The notes beneath the pieces were generated by a model that was not told the DNA's origin, searched no databases, and was given only the letters and a program-made list of their open reading frames with translations. Of a stretch of 64,000 bases of DNA, positions 28,940-36,632 are shown in pieces. The number at the start of each line of letters is the position of its first letter. The first letter of the stretch is position 1. The stretch is from Streptomyces laurentii (GTDB taxonomy: Bacteria; Actinomycetota; Actinomycetes; Streptomycetales; Streptomycetaceae). The position numbers and the translations under genes were made by a program. The stretch covers positions 3,038,001 to 3,102,000 of the forward strand of contig AP017424.1 of the NCBI GenBank assembly GCA_002355495.1, given 5' to 3'.

Positions 28940-29542
28940 ATGGCAAGCAACAGCAACAGCAACCGGGTCCACAACTTCCGGCAGCAGCAGGCGGAGCAGC
29001 CGTTCGGGCCGCCCCGGCCCCGGCAGTCCGCACCCCGCTCGAACCAGAACGGCCAGTCGAAGAGCAACAAGTTCGCCGCCGACGCGGGTGCGGCAATCGG
29101 TGGGTTCATCGGCGCGATGGGCGGATCTTTCGCCCCGCCGATCAACCTGACGGTCAACACCACCAAGGGCGGCTCGACGTCGCTGAAGGCCCAGACCACG
29201 CACTTCATGCTGGGCGAGCCGGAGTTCAACTCGACCGAGGACATCCGGGCGTACTGCAACAACGTGCGGGCGCTGATGGTCCAGTGCGCGATCGAGCTGT
29301 CGATGGGCGCCGCGATCCTGGAGGCCCGGCTGGGGCAGGCGCAGTCGCTCCCCGAGGACAACATGATCCAGGCCCGGCTGAGGGCCAAGAACGTCGCCCG
29401 GAAGCTGAAGAAGGCGGCCGACGGTGCGACCGCCGCCGCGAAGAACTCGGTGGCCGCGTACGCGGCGTTCCAGCGCGAGTACGCCGACCTGATGCGTCCG
29501 CGTCCGCAGCGGGCCGCGACGACCACGCCGTTCCGGTACTGA
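28940..29542 (+). CDS. TraA-like plasmid transfer protein (putative)
   Basis: The 200-residue protein has a disordered Asn/Ser/Gln-rich N-terminus (MASNSNSNRVHNFRQQQAEQ). A central segment follows (AADAGAAIGGFIGAMGGSFAPPINLTVN), and the C-terminus is helical and basic (ARLRAKNVARKLKKAADGAT). It lies directly upstream of traB. The arrangement and the conserved 'GGSTSLKAQTTHFM' style segment resemble proteins annotated as TraA in Streptomyces plasmids; the molecular role is not established. The gap to traB is 13 bp. Confidence 0.6.
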   Translation: MASNSNSNRVHNFRQQQAEQPFGPPRPRQSAPRSNQNGQSKSNKFAADAGAAIGGFIGAMGGSFAPPINLTVNTTKGGSTSLKAQTTHFMLGEPEFNSTEDIRAYCNNVRALMVQCAIELSMGAAILEARLGQAQSLPEDNMIQARLRAKNVARKLKKAADGATAAAKNSVAAYAAFQREYADLMRPRPQRAATTTPFRY

Positions 29543-29555
29543 GGGAGGGGGCCTG

Positions 29556-31568
29556 ATGGTGAAGCAGCAGAACATCCAGCAGAACCTCCCGGCGGTCTCC
29601 TCGGGTGCGGGCACGGTGAAGTCGTGGCTGTGGAAGCAGACGCAGCCGTTCGTTCCGCCGTGGATCGTGACCGGTCTCGTCGGGGTGGCCGGCGGCGGCG
29701 CGAATTTCGCGTGGGACGGGTCGCCGTGGGCGGGTATCGGGCTCACGCTCGGGTCGGTCGCGCTCACGGCCGTGACGTGGACGGCGGGGGCCCGGTCGGG
29801 GCGGCAGCTGCGTCTGCACTCCGCGATCACGGTGGCGTCGGCGTCGGCCTGGACGACGGCGGCCGCGGTCAGCGGCCCGTTCTCCGGGCCGCTCGGGAAC
29901 CTTTACCTGATGGGCGGCGGGATCCTCGCGCTGTCGTGGAACATCCGCCGGGTGCTGGTCGCGGGCGGGCTGGTCGAGACGTCCGGCACGTCGGACAAGG
30001 GCCTGATGGAGAAGGTGGGTCTGGCCCGCACGCTCCTGAAGAACGTCAAGGTCGAGCCGAACAAGGTCACCGCCGCGTACGAACTCCCGGCGGGCGAGCT
30101 GACCAACGGGGACCTCGGCAAGGCCAGGGACCGGCTCGCCTCGGCGCTCGACGTGCCCACCACGGCGATCCGGATCGAGCACGACCCGGACTCCGCCCGG
30201 CGCGGACGGATCGTCATCGTCCCCGAGGACATGCTCAAGGACCCGACGATCTGGCCCGGCCCGTACGCGCCCGGTGAGTCGGTCGCGGAGCCGCTGCGGA
30301 TCGGCGTGTACGACGACGGCTCGGACCTCCTGCTGCCGCTGCTCGCCGCGATCCACATCCTCGTCATGGGGATGACCGGCTCCGGCAAGACCGAGGGCGC
30401 CCTCGACCTTCTGCTGGAGCTGCTGACCCGCAAGGACGTCGTGGTCTGGCTGGCCGACGCAGCGAAGGCCGGCCAGGACTTCCAGCCCCTGGTGCCCGCG
30501 CTCGACTGGGCGGCGCTCGACACCCCGTCGGCCGCCGCGATGGTCGCATCCGTCCAGACCGTCATCCCCGCGCGCACCGCGTGGCTGCGCGACCACGGCT
30601 ACCGAGCGTGGGAGCCCGCGGCTGCCGAGCGGCAGACGGACCGCAAGCACTCGTGCCGCAAGGACGGCAAGGCCTGCGGCTGCGAGGGGATCGCTTACCT
30701 GCTCGCCTGGTTCGAGGAGGCCGCGAAGTTGCTCAGGGAGTTGGGCGACGACGTGTTCACCGGCATCGCCCAGGAGGCCCGCTCCGCAGGCGTCACCCTG
30801 GTCGTCTCGATGCAGCGCGCGTCCGGCTACCAGCTCTCCACCGACACCCGCGCCTCCCTCCCGGCCGCCATGTGCTTCGGCGTCAAGGGCGACGACGCGA
30901 GCTTCGCCCTCCCCGAGGAAGTCCTGGACGCGGGTGCCGACCCGGCCGCCTGGGGCAACAAGCGCAAGGGCTACGTGTACTTGGCCTCCGCCGGGGTCGA
31001 CGAGGACCTCCACGCGACCCCGGCGCGCACCTACTGGACCGGCCCGTCGGGCGAGTACGAGCGGATGGCGGAGTACGTGGTGACCCAGTTCGAGACCATC
31101 CGGGCCGCGATCGACGCGGTCACCGCCGACGCCGCCACCAAGGTCGCGGGCAAGTTCTTCACCGACCGCCGTGCCCGCGCCCTCGGCGAGGCCCCCGCCC
31201 AGGCGCCGGCCGCGATCCCGACGGCGGAGCAGGACGACGACCAGGAGCACGAGTTGGTCGACGCGGAGGACGCGGACGTCGACCCCACCGCCGAGATCCC
31301 TCCGGCCGGAACGAACACCGCTCTCCCCCCGGCGTCCAAGCCGGGCCCGGAGGAGGCCCGCGAACTGCTCGACGAGCTGGTGCGGATGCTCGCCGGAATG
31401 GGGCCCGGCACGGTCGCCGTGAAGGACCTCGGCCCGTACCTGGAGCAGCTCGGCCGCGACCGCTCCTGGGTCTCCAAGGAGATGAAGCGGCTCGCGGAGG
31501 AGGGGCGTCTGGCCCCCACCGCCGACGCGGGCGTCTACCGCCTCGTCCCGGTCCTCGCCGGGGTCTGA
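29556..31568 (+). CDS. traB: TraB: FtsK/SpoIIIE-type DNA translocase for conjugation
   Basis: TraB is the sole motor that moves double-stranded plasmid DNA between mycelia in Streptomyces. This 670-residue protein has membrane segments near the N-terminus (residues about 30-130), then the FtsK-like ATPase with Walker A GMTGSGKT (272-279), a Walker B-like LLAWFEEAAKLL, and SMQRASGYQLSTDTRASLP. After a Pro/Glu-rich linker comes a C-terminal winged helix (about 600-670, ELLDELVRMLAGM ... DRSWVSKEMKRLAEEGRL), which in pSVH1 TraB binds the 8-bp TRS repeats in clt. A GAGGGAGGGGG ribosome site precedes the ATG. The repeat array at 31575-31697 immediately downstream is the obvious clt candidate. Confidence 0.93.
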   Translation: MVKQQNIQQNLPAVSSGAGTVKSWLWKQTQPFVPPWIVTGLVGVAGGGANFAWDGSPWAGIGLTLGSVALTAVTWTAGARSGRQLRLHSAITVASASAWTTAAAVSGPFSGPLGNLYLMGGGILALSWNIRRVLVAGGLVETSGTSDKGLMEKVGLARTLLKNVKVEPNKVTAAYELPAGELTNGDLGKARDRLASALDVPTTAIRIEHDPDSARRGRIVIVPEDMLKDPTIWPGPYAPGESVAEPLRIGVYDDGSDLLLPLLAAIHILVMGMTGSGKTEGALDLLLELLTRKDVVVWLADAAKAGQDFQPLVPALDWAALDTPSAAAMVASVQTVIPARTAWLRDHGYRAWEPAAAERQTDRKHSCRKDGKACGCEGIAYLLAWFEEAAKLLRELGDDVFTGIAQEARSAGVTLVVSMQRASGYQLSTDTRASLPAAMCFGVKGDDASFALPEEVLDAGADPAAWGNKRKGYVYLASAGVDEDLHATPARTYWTGPSGEYERMAEYVVTQFETIRAAIDAVTADAATKVAGKFFTDRRARALGEAPAQAPAAIPTAEQDDDQEHELVDAEDADVDPTAEIPPAGTNTALPPASKPGPEEARELLDELVRMLAGMGPGTVAVKDLGPYLEQLGRDRSWVSKEMKRLAEEGRLAPTADAGVYRLVPVLAGV

Positions 31569-31574
31569 CGGCCG

Positions 31575-31697
31575 CCGCACACCTCCCGCACAGCCGCACA
31601 CCCCCGCACACCCGCACAGCGCGTATCCCCACATCAGGCGGGGTGTGAATAGGGCCGCACACCGGCCCGCACACCCCGCCGCACACCCCCGCACACC
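31575..31697 (+). repeat. Nine direct copies of CCGCACA(C/G): candidate clt/TRS locus
   Basis: The 8-mer CCGCACAC or CCGCACAG begins at 31575, 31586, 31594, 31604, 31612, 31655, 31667, 31679 and 31689, all in the same orientation. Seven copies extend to CCGCACACC. The array fills the non-coding gap between traB and the next gene. Short direct repeats near traB are the known recognition sequences of TraB proteins in Streptomyces plasmids, although the sequence differs from the pSVH1 motif. Confidence 0.75.
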
Positions 31698-31756
31698 AAA
31701 ACGAGAGGGCCGACCCGGTTGCCCCCGGATCGGCCCGGACGACCGCGGAGGAACCC

Positions 31757-32254
31757 GTGACCGACCGCCCCCAGTATCCCACCGGACGGCAGATCACCGA
31801 CGCCGATCTGCTCGCCGCACTCATGCCCGACACGGCCGCCGGCGCCGCCCCGGCCCCCGCCGCCCCGGCGGCCCCGGCCCCGGCCCCGCAGTTCGACGTC
31901 GCCGCGCTCCTGGAGCTGGCCCGCCGCCAGGGCGCCCTCGAAGCCGCGGTCACCCAGACCGCACCGGCCGCCGAGACGTCCGCGTCGATCCTGCCCCGGT
32001 GGGCTGTCGGCACCGCCGTCGCGAGCGTCGGGATCGGCGCCGGCGCCTGCCTTCTGGGCTGGGCGCTCGACCTTCTCGCCACCGGGGCCGCCGCCGTCGC
32101 GGCCGGGATCACCGCAGCCGCCCCCATGCTCCTGATCGGCGCAGTCCTGGTCGTCGCCCTCCTCGCCCGTCGCTCCAAGGGCGGCGGCATCGAGGTCACA
32201 CAGACGATCACCCAGACCATCACCCAGTCGGTCAAGGGCGGTGGCCGCCGGTGA
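31757..32254 (+). CDS. Small membrane protein of the transfer region (Spd-like)
   Basis: The 165-residue protein has a Pro/Ala-rich soluble N-terminus (about 1-80). Two long hydrophobic helices follow (WAVGTAVASVGIGAGACLLGW and AAAVAAGITAAAPMLLIGAV), then a Lys/Gly/Arg tail with a VTQTITQTITQSV repeat. Its position between traB and the SpdB-like gene suggests a role in intramycelial spread. The GTG at 31757 follows GCGGAGGA. Its end overlaps the next GTG by 4 bp. Confidence 0.65.
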   Translation: MTDRPQYPTGRQITDADLLAALMPDTAAGAAPAPAAPAAPAPAPQFDVAALLELARRQGALEAAVTQTAPAAETSASILPRWAVGTAVASVGIGAGACLLGWALDLLATGAAAVAAGITAAAPMLLIGAVLVVALLARRSKGGGIEVTQTITQTITQSVKGGGRR

Positions 32255-33480
32255 AGCTCGACACCCAGCAGCAGATCGACCGGGCGGAGCAGGTGCTCCG
32301 GCTCGTCTGGCTGATCGTCTTCGGCGCCGTGCTCTTCAGCGTCCTGACGGTCACTCCGCTCGTCGAGCGGGTCACCCCGGAGGGCTGGGGCTGGACAGCC
32401 TGGATCCTGCCCTTCGTGGTCGACGCCGCCGTCGTCATCGTCGTCCGCGTCGACGAGATCACCGCGCGTCTCGACGGCCGCGCCGGCGGCTGGCCGCTCG
32501 CCCTGCGCTGGCTCACCGGCGGAATGACCCTCGCGCTCAACATCGGCGACTCGATGCTCAAGGGCGACTGGGTCGGCGTCGGGGTTCACGCGGTCGCCCC
32601 GACCCTGCTCATCTTCACTGCCGAGGCCGCCATCGGATGGCGCCGCGCGATCACCCGGGCCGTCGCCCGCATCGAGAGTGAGCGGGCCGCCGAGCGTGAG
32701 CGGCAGGCGCGTGAGCGCCGTGAGCGCGAGGACCGTGAGCGCGCAGAGCGCAAGGCCCGGGAGGACGCTCGGGCCGCCGAGCGTGAGCAGCAGCGGCTGG
32801 CCGATGAGCGCGCCCGTGAGCAGGAGCGGCAGGACCGTGAGCACGCCCGTGAGCAGCAGGCCGCGCTGGAGCGTGAGCGCCTCGCTCACGACGCCGAGCA
32901 GGCCCGCGCCGAGCGCGAGCACGCTGCCCAGGTCGAGCGGGAGCGGCGGGAGGACGCCGCACGTCAGCGCCGCGAAGAGCAGGACCGTGCCGACAAGGCC
33001 CGAGCGGAGCGGGAGGCCAAGGCCGAGCGCGAGCAGAAGGCCAAGGAGGCCACTCAGCGCGCCGAGCGTGAGCGCAAGGCAGCTGAGGCCCGGCGTGCGG
33101 CGCCGCCCGTGAGCGCCGCCGTGAGCACCCCCCGCCCGACCGTGAGCACCACCGTGAGCACCCCCGCTCACGACACCACGAAGACCCCCTCCGAGACCCC
33201 CAAGGCAGCCGAGGCCCGGCGTCCGGCCACACCCGTGAGCGCCGCCGTGAGCACCCCCCGCCCGACCGTGAGCACCACCGTGAGCACCCCCGCTCACGAC
33301 ACCACGAAGACCCCTGCCGAAACGCTCAAGATGACCGAGGCCGACGCCCGCCGGGCCGTCGCCGAGGCCGTACGCGAGGGCCGCTCACAGAGGCAGGTCG
33401 CCGCGCTCACGGGCTGGTCCGTCGGCTGGGTCGCCAAGCGCTTCCAGGACCTTGAGCAGACCGGGGTGAGCGCCGCGTGA
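32251..33480 (+). CDS. SpdB-type DUF2637 membrane protein with coiled coil and C-terminal HTH
   Basis: This is a 409-residue protein. The N-terminal domain (about 1-140) has four membrane helices and the DUF2637-type core LPFVVDAAVVIVVRVDEITAR ... LRWLTGGMTLALNIGDS ... FTAEAAIGWRR. This family is typical of plasmid-spread proteins. A highly charged coiled coil follows (about 145-285, Glu/Arg/Ala repeats). Next is a duplicated 42-residue Pro/Thr/Val/Ser-rich segment (about 286-354). The C-terminal HTH-like helix pair is EGRSQRQVAALTGWSVGWVAKR. The charged and Thr-rich parts encode the hexamer GTGAGC again and again in two different frames. The GTG start overlaps the previous gene. It may bind DNA through the HTH and sit in the septal membrane. 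Confidence 0.78.
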   Translation: MKLDTQQQIDRAEQVLRLVWLIVFGAVLFSVLTVTPLVERVTPEGWGWTAWILPFVVDAAVVIVVRVDEITARLDGRAGGWPLALRWLTGGMTLALNIGDSMLKGDWVGVGVHAVAPTLLIFTAEAAIGWRRAITRAVARIESERAAERERQARERREREDRERAERKAREDARAAEREQQRLADERAREQERQDREHAREQQAALERERLAHDAEQARAEREHAAQVERERREDAARQRREEQDRADKARAEREAKAEREQKAKEATQRAERERKAAEARRAAPPVSAAVSTPRPTVSTTVSTPAHDTTKTPSETPKAAEARRPATPVSAAVSTPRPTVSTTVSTPAHDTTKTPAETLKMTEADARRAVAEAVREGRSQRQVAALTGWSVGWVAKRFQDLEQTGVSAA

Positions 33481-33482
33481 GC
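32678..33482 (+). repeat. Dense GTGAGC repeats inside the SpdB-like gene, read in two frames
   Basis: I count 21 direct copies of GTGAGC plus five inverted ones (GCTCAC) in about 805 bp. Up to about 33070 they are read as CGT GAG C (Arg-Glu). From 33109 they are read as GTG AGC (Val-Ser). The last copy spans the stop of this gene and the start of the next. Persistence of the DNA word across a frame change suggests selection on DNA, not protein. Confidence 0.8.
33106..33314 (+). repeat. 126-bp in-frame tandem duplication with 83-bp perfect cores
   Basis: The 83-bp sequence beginning CCCGTGAGCGCCGCCGTGAG at 33106 recurs perfectly at 33232-33314. The period is 126 bp (42 codons). Each unit carries four GTGAGC copies plus one inverted GCTCAC. 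Confidence 0.9.
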
Positions 33483-33923
33483 ACCGACGACCTGAACGCC
33501 ATGCACGCCGAGGTCCGCGCCGAGATCACCCGCACCGACACCAAGGCCGGACTCCTCATCGCGTTCGTCGGCGCCGTCCTGGCCGGCGCCGGGAGCATCG
33601 CCCACGACGTCCCGATGACCCTGCCCGCTTACATCGCGGGCGGCATCGGCGCCGCGCTCCTGGCCGCCGCCGCCGTCCTCCTGCTCCACGTGGTCCGGCC
33701 CCGCCTCGGCGGCCGACACGGCTGGCCGCTGTGGGCGACCCTCACCCCGCAACAGCTCCTTGCCGCCGAACCGCGGAACCTGGCCGCCGACGTCGTCGGC
33801 CTCTCCCGCCTCGCCGCCGCGAAGTTCACCGGCCTGCGCCAAGCGATCGACCTGATCCTCACCGCCGGCGCCGCCTTCGTCGCCGCTGCCGTCCTCGCGC
33901 TCGCCCTCGGAGGTGCCGCATGA
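33477..33923 (+). CDS. PycTM-type (DUF5706-like) membrane protein
   Basis: The 148-residue protein has an N-terminal amphipathic stretch with the motif EITRTDTKAGLLIAFVGAVL. Further membrane helices follow (LPAYIAGGIGAALLAAAAVL and LILTAGAAFVAAAVLALALG), with a soluble loop between them. The RxDTKAxLLLxF motif before the first helix is characteristic of the PycTM family, the membrane-depolarising effectors of Pycsar anti-phage systems. No nucleotide cyclase is encoded nearby, so here it probably acts in transfer/spread or is activated differently. The GTG start overlaps the upstream stop, and its own stop overlaps the next ATG. Confidence 0.65.
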   Translation: MSTDDLNAMHAEVRAEITRTDTKAGLLIAFVGAVLAGAGSIAHDVPMTLPAYIAGGIGAALLAAAAVLLLHVVRPRLGGRHGWPLWATLTPQQLLAAEPRNLAADVVGLSRLAAAKFTGLRQAIDLILTAGAAFVAAAVLALALGGAA

Positions 33924-34333
33924 CCACCGTCATCCGGATCGTGTCGTACGGCGTCGGCCACGACGACGAGCCGCGGGCCCACCGCCCCGTCGTCGTCGAC
34001 ACCACCGAGCTGCGCAACCCGCCCGACGACCCGGCCGTCCGCGCCCGCCTCACCCAGCTCACCGGCCTCGACCCCGAAGTCCACCAGTACGTGATGACCA
34101 CCCCCGGCGCCCGCCAGCTCGTCGCCCGCCACGTCCGCGAGATCGATGTCCGCGCCGAGGCCGGCCAGACCCGCCTCGACGTCCTCGTCCACTGCTACGG
34201 AGGCCGCCACCGCTCCGTCGCCATCGCGCAGCAGCTCGCCGCCGAACTTGCCGCGCTCGACCACCACGTCCAGCTCCACCACCGGCACATCAACCGCCCG
34301 CTCCTCCCCTCCCGTCGCAAGGAGAGTCGATGA
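33920..34333 (+). CDS. RapZ C-terminal-domain-like protein
   Basis: The 137-residue protein consists of one domain matching the C-terminal half of RapZ/YvcJ. The signature VLVHCYGGRHRSVAIAQQLAAEL resembles the GCTGGxHRSV loop, and VQLHHRHINRPLL matches the following VxxxHRD strand. The N-terminal P-loop NTPase domain of RapZ is absent. In RapZ this domain binds the GlmZ/GlmY RNAs and glucosamine-6-phosphate. Stand-alone versions are found in Streptomyces elements with unknown function. ATGA overlaps join it to both neighbours. Confidence 0.68.
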   Translation: MTTVIRIVSYGVGHDDEPRAHRPVVVDTTELRNPPDDPAVRARLTQLTGLDPEVHQYVMTTPGARQLVARHVREIDVRAEAGQTRLDVLVHCYGGRHRSVAIAQQLAAELAALDHHVQLHHRHINRPLLPSRRKESR

Positions 34334-34491
34334 GCCGCCCCGGACGAAAGAAGAACGGCTGCGCGGACACCGGGCCGAACGGCTACACGGGCAGCGCCCC
34401 GCTCGGCGGCCAGGAACGGGCGGGCAACAACGCCAGAGGCGCCGAGCACCCCAGTACCACCCGCAAACCCCACGGCCCCAAAGCCTCCTGA
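34330..34491 (+). CDS. Short basic hypothetical protein
   Basis: The 53-residue, Gly/Lys/Asn-rich protein starts at an ATG overlapping the previous stop. It has no membrane segment or recognisable domain (MSRPGRKKNGCADTGPNGYT ... KPHGPKAS). It resembles disordered nucleic-acid-binding tails. Coupled translation supports it as a real gene. Confidence 0.5.
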   Translation: MSRPGRKKNGCADTGPNGYTGSAPLGGQERAGNNARGAEHPSTTRKPHGPKAS

Positions 34492-34496
34492 CCGCC

Positions 34497-34790
34497 ATGG
34501 ACACGATCCCTGTCCTGGACTGGGGCGACGCCTCGCACTTCGACCACCACCGGGACCGGCCCTGCTGCCTGTGCGGCAGGCCGACCCCGATGCGGTCCCA
34601 CGCGGGAGAGCCCGTCCACAAGGTCTGCGCCGAGCAGTGGAACGCCGATCACCCGGACGCGCCGCGGCTCTACCGCCCGCCGGACAAAGCGGACCCGACC
34701 CGGCCCCAGCGCGACATCGGCACCACCCGTTTCCACTCCGACGGCCCCAGCACCCCAACCCTCAGCCGCCCCGGCCTGTTCGCCGCCTGA
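34497..34790 (+). CDS. Small Cys-rich (zinc-ribbon-like) protein
   Basis: The 97-residue protein has RPCCLCGRPTPMRSHAGEPVHKVCAEQW, an arrangement of CxxC plus a later His and Cys suited to one Zn. The remainder is polar and Pro-rich. The start is the ATG at 34497, five bases after the preceding stop. It belongs to the cluster of small proteins between the transfer and replication modules. The function is unknown. Confidence 0.6.
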   Translation: MDTIPVLDWGDASHFDHHRDRPCCLCGRPTPMRSHAGEPVHKVCAEQWNADHPDAPRLYRPPDKADPTRPQRDIGTTRFHSDGPSTPTLSRPGLFAA

Positions 34791-34804
34791 CCCCAAGGAA
34801 CCCC

Positions 34805-35089
34805 GTGCGACCGCGCATCCACTACGCGACCTGGCCCCGCCCGGCCCTGATCGTGACCGACACCCCTGACCCCCGCTGCCCGGACTGCCGGGGCGAGGGC
34901 GGGTGGAACCGCGACTACGGCGACCACGAGACCGGCGAGTACGCCGGCACCGAGTGGGACCCCTGCACCTGCTGGGACGAGAACCGCTCCTGGACGCTCC
35001 TCCCGCTCCCGCGCATCCCGCGCCGCCGCCAGCCGTACAGCGACCCGTGGGCCCAGCACCACGGCTACAGCGACGAACCGCCCTTCTAA
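34805..35089 (+). CDS. Small CxxC protein, function unknown
   Basis: The 94-residue protein has DPRCPDCRGEGGWNRDYGDHETG and DPCTCWDENRSW, i.e. two Cys pairs like a DnaJ-type or rubredoxin-like zinc site (CPDCRGEGG resembles a DnaJ CxxCxGxG unit). The C-terminus is Pro/Arg-rich. The GTG start has AAGGA upstream. I do not recognise a characterised family. Confidence 0.6.
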   Translation: MRPRIHYATWPRPALIVTDTPDPRCPDCRGEGGWNRDYGDHETGEYAGTEWDPCTCWDENRSWTLLPLPRIPRRRQPYSDPWAQHHGYSDEPPF

Positions 35090-35107
35090 CCCCCGAGGAG
35101 ACACGTC

Positions 35108-35620
35108 TTGTTCGAGATCCGGATCATCTGCGACCCCGCCGACACCGACCGCGTCACCGGCGCGCTCGCGGGCACCCTCACCCTCGGCACGGCCCGCGAG
35201 TACCCCACCCGCGACAGTCAGCGCACCAGCCTGTACATCACCGCCGACCACCTGCCCACCCCCGAGGACTGGCCCACCCCGCAGCGCGCCTACGTCGAGG
35301 CCCCGCGCATCGTCCACGAGATCAGTTGGGTCGCCCGGACCGTCACCGACAGGCCCTTCGGCGAGAAGGCCAGCCGGGAGTTCTGGCTCCGCAAGGCCGC
35401 ACTCCTGGACCGCATCGCCCTCGATGTCGACGGCGCCCCCGCCGTCGGCGAAGCCAGCGAGGCCGCCGAGAAGGCCGCTCACCAGCTCCTGCAGTTCGAC
35501 CTCAACGGCGAGGGCGACCACCACGGCGCCCCCTTCTGGCCCGAGCACCCCGCCTCCCACGCCGACCCGCGCGGCTACGTCCGCCAGGAATACGCCCACT
35601 GGACCACGACCCACCCGTAG
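35108..35620 (+). CDS. Hypothetical AICE protein (TTG start)
   Basis: The 170-residue soluble protein has an alpha/beta N-terminus (FEIRIICDPADTDRVTGALAG) and an acidic/Ala-rich helix (DVDGAPAVGEASEAAEKAAHQLLQ). The start is TTG at 35108, supported by CGAGGAGA upstream and by good codon use from that point. No known domain is seen. A gap of 85 bp separates it from the Prim-Pol gene. Confidence 0.6.
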   Translation: MFEIRIICDPADTDRVTGALAGTLTLGTAREYPTRDSQRTSLYITADHLPTPEDWPTPQRAYVEAPRIVHEISWVARTVTDRPFGEKASREFWLRKAALLDRIALDVDGAPAVGEASEAAEKAAHQLLQFDLNGEGDHHGAPFWPEHPASHADPRGYVRQEYAHWTTTHP

Positions 35621-35705
35621 CAACGCCAAGGGCGGCCCCCATCCGACCAAGAACCGGGGCCGCCCTCGCCTGCCAGCACCCTCAAGAGAACTGGAGACAC
35701 CCAGC

Positions 35706-36632
35706 ATGACCCAACCGACCCTCATCCGGCGAGCAGGCGGCCCCCCGCCGACGCTGGTCGCCGCCCTCCAGGCCGCCGAGCGCGGCTGGCACGTCTTCCC
35801 ACTCCGCCCGGGTACGAAGCGGCCTGCCCTGCACGGCGAGAGCCGCTGCCCCCGCACCGCCACCTGCGTGGACGGACACGTGAAGTGGGAGGACCGGGCC
35901 ACCACCGACCGCGAGCGGATCGCGGGCGCGTGGGGGCAGGGCCCGTTCAACGTCGGTCTGGCCACGGGGCCGTCGGGGCTCGTCGTCGTCGACCTCGACA
36001 TGCCCAAGGAGGGCGCCAGCGGCCTCAGCGGTGCGGAGGTGTTCGCGGCCCTCTGTGAGCGCGCCGGCCAGCCGCTTCCGGCGACCTTCCGGGCAGGGAC
36101 CGCGTCGGGTGGCGAGCACCTCTACTTCACCGCCCCGGTCGGCATCCGCCTCGGCAACTCCGCTGGATTGCTAGGCCAGTTGGTGGACACGCGGGCGTGG
36201 GGCGGCTACGTCGTCGCACCCGGGAGCATCACCCCCGGCGGGGTGTACACGGTCCTGGACGACGCTCCGGTCCTTCCTCTGCCCAGCTGGCTCTTGGAGG
36301 CACTCACGGCCCGCCAGAAGTCCTCACGGCCCCGTGGAGGGGTTCCGGCCTTCCCGGCGGTCAGTGGCAGCCGCGCGGCCCGTGCGGCGCTGGAGCGCGA
36401 GTGCGGCAACGTCCAGGCCGCCCCGACGAAGCAGGCCAACAACACGCTCAACCGGTCCGCATTCCTGGTGGGGCGCTTCGTCGCATGGGGCGACATCGAC
36501 CGGCAGGTGGTGGAGGAGGCATTCCAAGGGGCGGGGGAATCGCGGGGACTCACCGCGGCCGAGTGCCGCGCCACGATCCGTAGCGCCCTGGACAGCTCCC
36601 TCCGCAAGGCCCGGCCCCGGGAGGTGGCATGA
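35706..36632 (+). CDS. Bifunctional primase-polymerase (Prim-Pol)
   Basis: The 308-residue protein has a Prim-Pol domain (residues about 15-200): ALQAAERGWHVFPLRPGTKRPAL, then NVGLATGPSGLVVVDLDMPK with the DxD metal pair, GGEHLYFT with the catalytic His, and the later VDTRAWGGYVVAPGS. The C-terminal helical part (about 230-305) resembles primase-C domains. In one class of AICEs Prim-Pol initiates replication of the excised circle. The ATG at 35706 follows GGAGACACCC. Its stop overlaps the next ATG. Confidence 0.9.
   Translation: MTQPTLIRRAGGPPPTLVAALQAAERGWHVFPLRPGTKRPALHGESRCPRTATCVDGHVKWEDRATTDRERIAGAWGQGPFNVGLATGPSGLVVVDLDMPKEGASGLSGAEVFAALCERAGQPLPATFRAGTASGGEHLYFTAPVGIRLGNSAGLLGQLVDTRAWGGYVVAPGSITPGGVYTVLDDAPVLPLPSWLLEALTARQKSSRPRGGVPAFPAVSGSRAARAALERECGNVQAAPTKQANNTLNRSAFLVGRFVAWGDIDRQVVEEAFQGAGESRGLTAAECRATIRSALDSSLRKARPREVA

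Noticed and set aside
31575..33314. CRISPR array
   Set aside because: The repeats are 6-9 bp, irregularly spaced, and partly coding. There are no unique spacers of constant length and no cas genes.
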